9,235 nt of DNA from an uncultured Prevotella sp. (GTDB lineage Bacteria > Bacteroidota > Bacteroidia > Bacteroidales > Bacteroidaceae): the NCBI GenBank assembly GCA_945827565.1, contig CALZNR010000030.1, positions 1-9,235 of the forward strand, written 5' to 3'. The position numbers were made by a program, and so were the translations under genes. The notes under the pieces were generated by a model. The model was not told the origin of the DNA. It saw only the letters and a program-made list of their open reading frames with translations, and did no database searches. Positions 7,189 through 9,235 of this stretch are shown here, one piece after another (the stretch's first letter is position 1; the number at the start of each line of letters is the position of its first letter).

Positions 7189-8592
7189 TTACATTTGCTC
7201 TGCCTTGCTCATGGCTTTGCGCAGCGCTCCCAGTTTGTTGTTTACTTCCTGCAACTCGTATTCCTCGTTGCTTTTTGCCACGATGCCTCCGCCCGCCTGG
7301 AACCACAGTTCACCGTTGCGCGATACGAATGTGCGGATGGTGATGGCCTGGTTAAGGTTGCCGTGGATACCGATGAAACCGATGCAACCACCGTAGGCCC
7401 CTCTGTTGTGTGGCTCAATCTCGCTTATCAACTGCATTGCCTTTACCTTGGGTGCGCCCGAAAGGGTGCCGGCAGGGAAGGTGTCGATGAACGATTTGAT
7501 GGGGTCGGCTCCCTCGTCAAGTTGTCCGCTTACTCTTGACACCAGGTGGATGACGTGCGAATAGTATTGCAGGTCTTTATAGAAATCCACCTTCACATCG
7601 TGGCAGTTTCTGCTCAGGTCGTTTCTTGCCAAATCCACCAGCATCACGTGCTCTGCGTTCTCCTTGGCATCATTCCTCAGATATTCTGCCCCTCTTCTGT
7701 CGGCTTCGGCATCGCCTGTGCGTTTGGTGGTGCCGGCGATGGGGTCGATGTATGCCCTGCCACCCTCTATCCTGCAGTGTGTCTCGGGTGAGGAGCCGAA
7801 GATGCGGAAGCCACCGAAGTCAAAGTAGAACAGGTAGGGCGACGGGTTAATGGAGCGGAGTGCACGATAGAGCTTGAAGTCATCGCCCTCGTATTTCTGA
7901 ATAAAACGTCGTGATAGAACTATCTGGAACACATCGCCACGCAGACAGTGGGCAATGCCCTTGCGGATATTGGCTTTGTGCTGCTCGTCGGTGAGTGGTG
8001 ATGTGGTGTTGCCCACGGCATGAAAGCCGTAGTCGTGTACGGTGTTCTTGTTCATCTGTTTCACCAGTTCGTCCAGATGTTGCTGTGCTGCCTTGCTGTC
8101 GCTGTTCAGGGTGACAAGGGTGAGTTGGTTGTTGTAGTGATCGAACACGATGATGTCCCTATATAATATGTACATCATGTCGGGAGCATCGTTCTTCTCC
8201 ATGGTGCAGTCTTTCACAGGTATGTTTTCAAAATACCTCACTGCATTGAACGAGGTGTAGCCATACAGTCCGCACACGTCGGCCCTGCTGCCTGTGATGC
8301 TGATACGGCTGAGGAAGTCGTTGATCACCTGTTCGGTGGGATGACCAACATTCACCTCGCTTTCCATAGTGCTTCCGTCGGGCATGTGGCATACGGCTTT
8401 GCCGTGACCGATGGCAACACAGCCAATGGGATGGATGCCGATGAACGAATGACTGTTGGAAGCCTCGTGGTAGTCAGAACTCTCCAGCAGCATGCTCTGT
8501 GCACAGAGGTCTCTCATGCGCATATACACCCCTACGGGTGTGTAAAGATCGGCGAGCATGGTGCGGCTCTCAGTAGTATATTGGTAATTCAT
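7189..8592 (-). CDS. trpE: Anthranilate synthase component I
   Basis: Converts chorismate plus ammonia to anthranilate and pyruvate; it is the entry and control point of the pathway. It has 467 residues. The N-terminal domain contains LLES (35-38), the element that forms part of the tryptophan allosteric site in characterised TrpE proteins, so feedback inhibition is expected. The C-terminal chorismate-binding domain (about 205-460) carries GDVFQIVLSRRF (219-230), PIAGTTKRTGD (284-294), EHVMLVDLARNDLSR (314-328), FPAGTLSGAPK (372-382) and FQAGGGIVAKS (431-441). The allosteric element and the trp context favour TrpE over the related PabB. Only one tryptophan (W430) is present. The start at 8592 is the first ATG in frame with the conserved N-terminus; it lies 72 bases after trpB. 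Confidence 0.97.
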   Translation of the reverse strand: MNYQYTTESRTMLADLYTPVGVYMRMRDLCAQSMLLESSDYHEASNSHSFIGIHPIGCVAIGHGKAVCHMPDGSTMESEVNVGHPTEQVINDFLSRISITGSRADVCGLYGYTSFNAVRYFENIPVKDCTMEKNDAPDMMYILYRDIIVFDHYNNQLTLVTLNSDSKAAQQHLDELVKQMNKNTVHDYGFHAVGNTTSPLTDEQHKANIRKGIAHCLRGDVFQIVLSRRFIQKYEGDDFKLYRALRSINPSPYLFYFDFGGFRIFGSSPETHCRIEGGRAYIDPIAGTTKRTGDAEADRRGAEYLRNDAKENAEHVMLVDLARNDLSRNCHDVKVDFYKDLQYYSHVIHLVSRVSGQLDEGADPIKSFIDTFPAGTLSGAPKVKAMQLISEIEPHNRGAYGGCIGFIGIHGNLNQAITIRTFVSRNGELWFQAGGGIVAKSNEEYELQEVNNKLGALRKAMSKAEQM

Positions 8593-8664
8593 GGTGCAAT
8601 GGATGTTTGTCTTGTTTTCTTGATGATTTGTTGTTCACTGGATGTGGCGTATCTGTGCAGAATG

Positions 8665-9188
8665 TCAGAGCACACCTTCGAGCATTGCCTTGTTTGCCAG
8701 ATAGGTGTCCACATCCTTGTCGCCTCTTCCGCTCACGGTGAGTACCACCACATCGCTGGGTTTAAACTGCACCTTGCTCAGAGCTGCAATGGCGTGCGCA
8801 CTCTCTAATGCAGGGATGATTCCTTCCAGGCGGGTCAGTTCGTAGGCAGCCCTTACAGCTTCGTCGTCGTTGATGCTCAGCACGGTGGCTCTGCGCTGCT
8901 TTGCCATGTTGGCGTGCATAGGACCGATGCCCGGGTAGTCCAAGCCTGCAGAGATGCTCTCTGCCTCTACAATCTGTCCGTCGGCAGTCTGCATCACCAG
9001 GGTGCGTGCTCCATGTAGAATGCCCACGCTGCCTGCATGGATGGTGGCGGCCGTGTGCCCGCTGTAGGCCCCTTTGCCACCGGCCTCTGCCAGAATAATG
9101 CCTACACGTTCATCATCCACATAGTGGTAAACGGTGCCTGCCGCATTGGAGCCGCCGCCCACACATGCCATGAGATAGTCGGGATAGT
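8665..9188 (-). CDS. trpB: Tryptophan synthase beta subunit (C-terminal fragment, 5' end outside the insert)
   Basis: PLP enzyme that condenses indole with serine to give tryptophan. Only about 173 C-terminal residues of an expected total near 395 are present, because the insert ends at 9188. The first complete codons read YPDYL, leading into MACVGGGSNAAG; the ATG at 9169-9171 is an internal methionine, not a start. The GGGSNA loop (9142-9159) binds the PLP phosphate. E in LEGIIPALES (8824-8826) corresponds to the conserved E350 of the Salmonella enzyme, and the serine of SGRGDKD (8731-8733) to the S377 that contacts the PLP ring nitrogen. GAYSGHTAATIHAG and DYPGIGP are also characteristic. 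trpB leads the operon, far from trpA, as is usual in Bacteroidetes. Confidence 0.97.
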
Positions 9189-9235
9189 CTGTCTCTTATA
9201 CACATCTCCGAGCCCACGAGACAGGCAGAAATCTC
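9189..9235. other. Illumina Nextera adapter, P7/i7 side (non-genomic)
   Basis: Library adapter. Bases 9189-9207 are CTGTCTCTTATACACATCT, the Tn5 mosaic end in inverted orientation relative to 29-47. Bases 9208-9222 are CCGAGCCCACGAGAC, the Nextera Read 2 adapter. Bases 9223-9230 (AGGCAGAA) match the Nextera i7 index N703, and 9231-9235 (ATCTC) begin the P7 sequence. Genomic sequence ends at 9188, inside trpB. Confidence 0.99.

Noticed and set aside
8593..8664. Possible trp attenuator or internal promoter in the 72-bp trpB-trpE spacer
   Set aside because: It has no short ORF with Trp codons, no clear hairpin and no TAnnTTTG element. It is only an A/C-rich leader.
9169..9188. ATG at 9169-9171 as the start of a short 168-residue protein
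   Set aside because: The upstream codons continue in frame as YPDYL, matching the conserved TrpB sequence, so the methionine is internal and the gene is truncated by the insert end.
29..9207. Perfect 19-bp terminal inverted repeats (29-47 and 9189-9207) bracketing 9.1 kb, resembling a Tn5-like composite transposon carrying trp and pectinase cargo
   Set aside because: The repeats are the engineered mosaic end used in Nextera tagmentation. They are followed outward by adapter and index bases, and there is no transposase gene and no target-site duplication.

Overview
This window is the C-terminal part of trpB followed by a complete trpEGDCFA run, and then a large secreted pectin-degrading enzyme gene. 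All of it is encoded on the minus strand, so it reads from right to left. The organism is very probably a member of the Bacteroidales, most likely Prevotella or a close relative. The reasons are the gene order trpB-E-G-D-C-F-A, A/C-rich CAACAAC-type leaders in place of Shine-Dalgarno sites, a TACCTTTG promoter element of the Bacteroidetes TAnnTTTG class, and a multi-module pectinase of the kind Bacteroidetes encode.

The outermost bases are not genomic. Positions 1-47 and 9189-9235 are Illumina Nextera adapters, including readable i5 and i7 indexes and the 19-bp Tn5 mosaic end on each side. The genomic insert is therefore about 48-9188. Both terminal genes (the pectinase and trpB) are cut by the ends of the insert. 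The apparent C-terminus and stop codon of the pectinase (residues LSLIHI, then TGA) are adapter translation.

Layout from right to left: trpB C-terminal fragment (8665-9188), trpE (7189-8592), trpG (6588-7157), trpD (5543-6553), trpC (4743-5543), trpF (4066-4746), trpA (3303-4079). A 156-bp spacer with a likely promoter follows, then the pectinase gene (48-3146). The six complete trp genes are intact, with family motifs and catalytic residues in place. Together with trpB they cover chorismate to tryptophan: TrpE/TrpG make anthranilate, TrpD adds phosphoribose, TrpF isomerises, TrpC closes the indole ring, and TrpA/TrpB make tryptophan. Close spacing and overlaps at trpD/trpC, trpC/trpF and trpF/trpA suggest one polycistronic transcript with translational coupling. 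The operon promoter and any leader lie upstream of trpB, outside the window.

The pectinase has a signal peptide, a GH28 polygalacturonase module, a GH105 unsaturated-glycuronyl-hydrolase-like module, and the start of a third module that I cannot assign firmly. It is the least ordinary object here. I saw no mobile element, CRISPR array, tRNA or rRNA, and no evidence of a new multi-gene system. The transposon-like inverted repeats at the two ends are library adapters.
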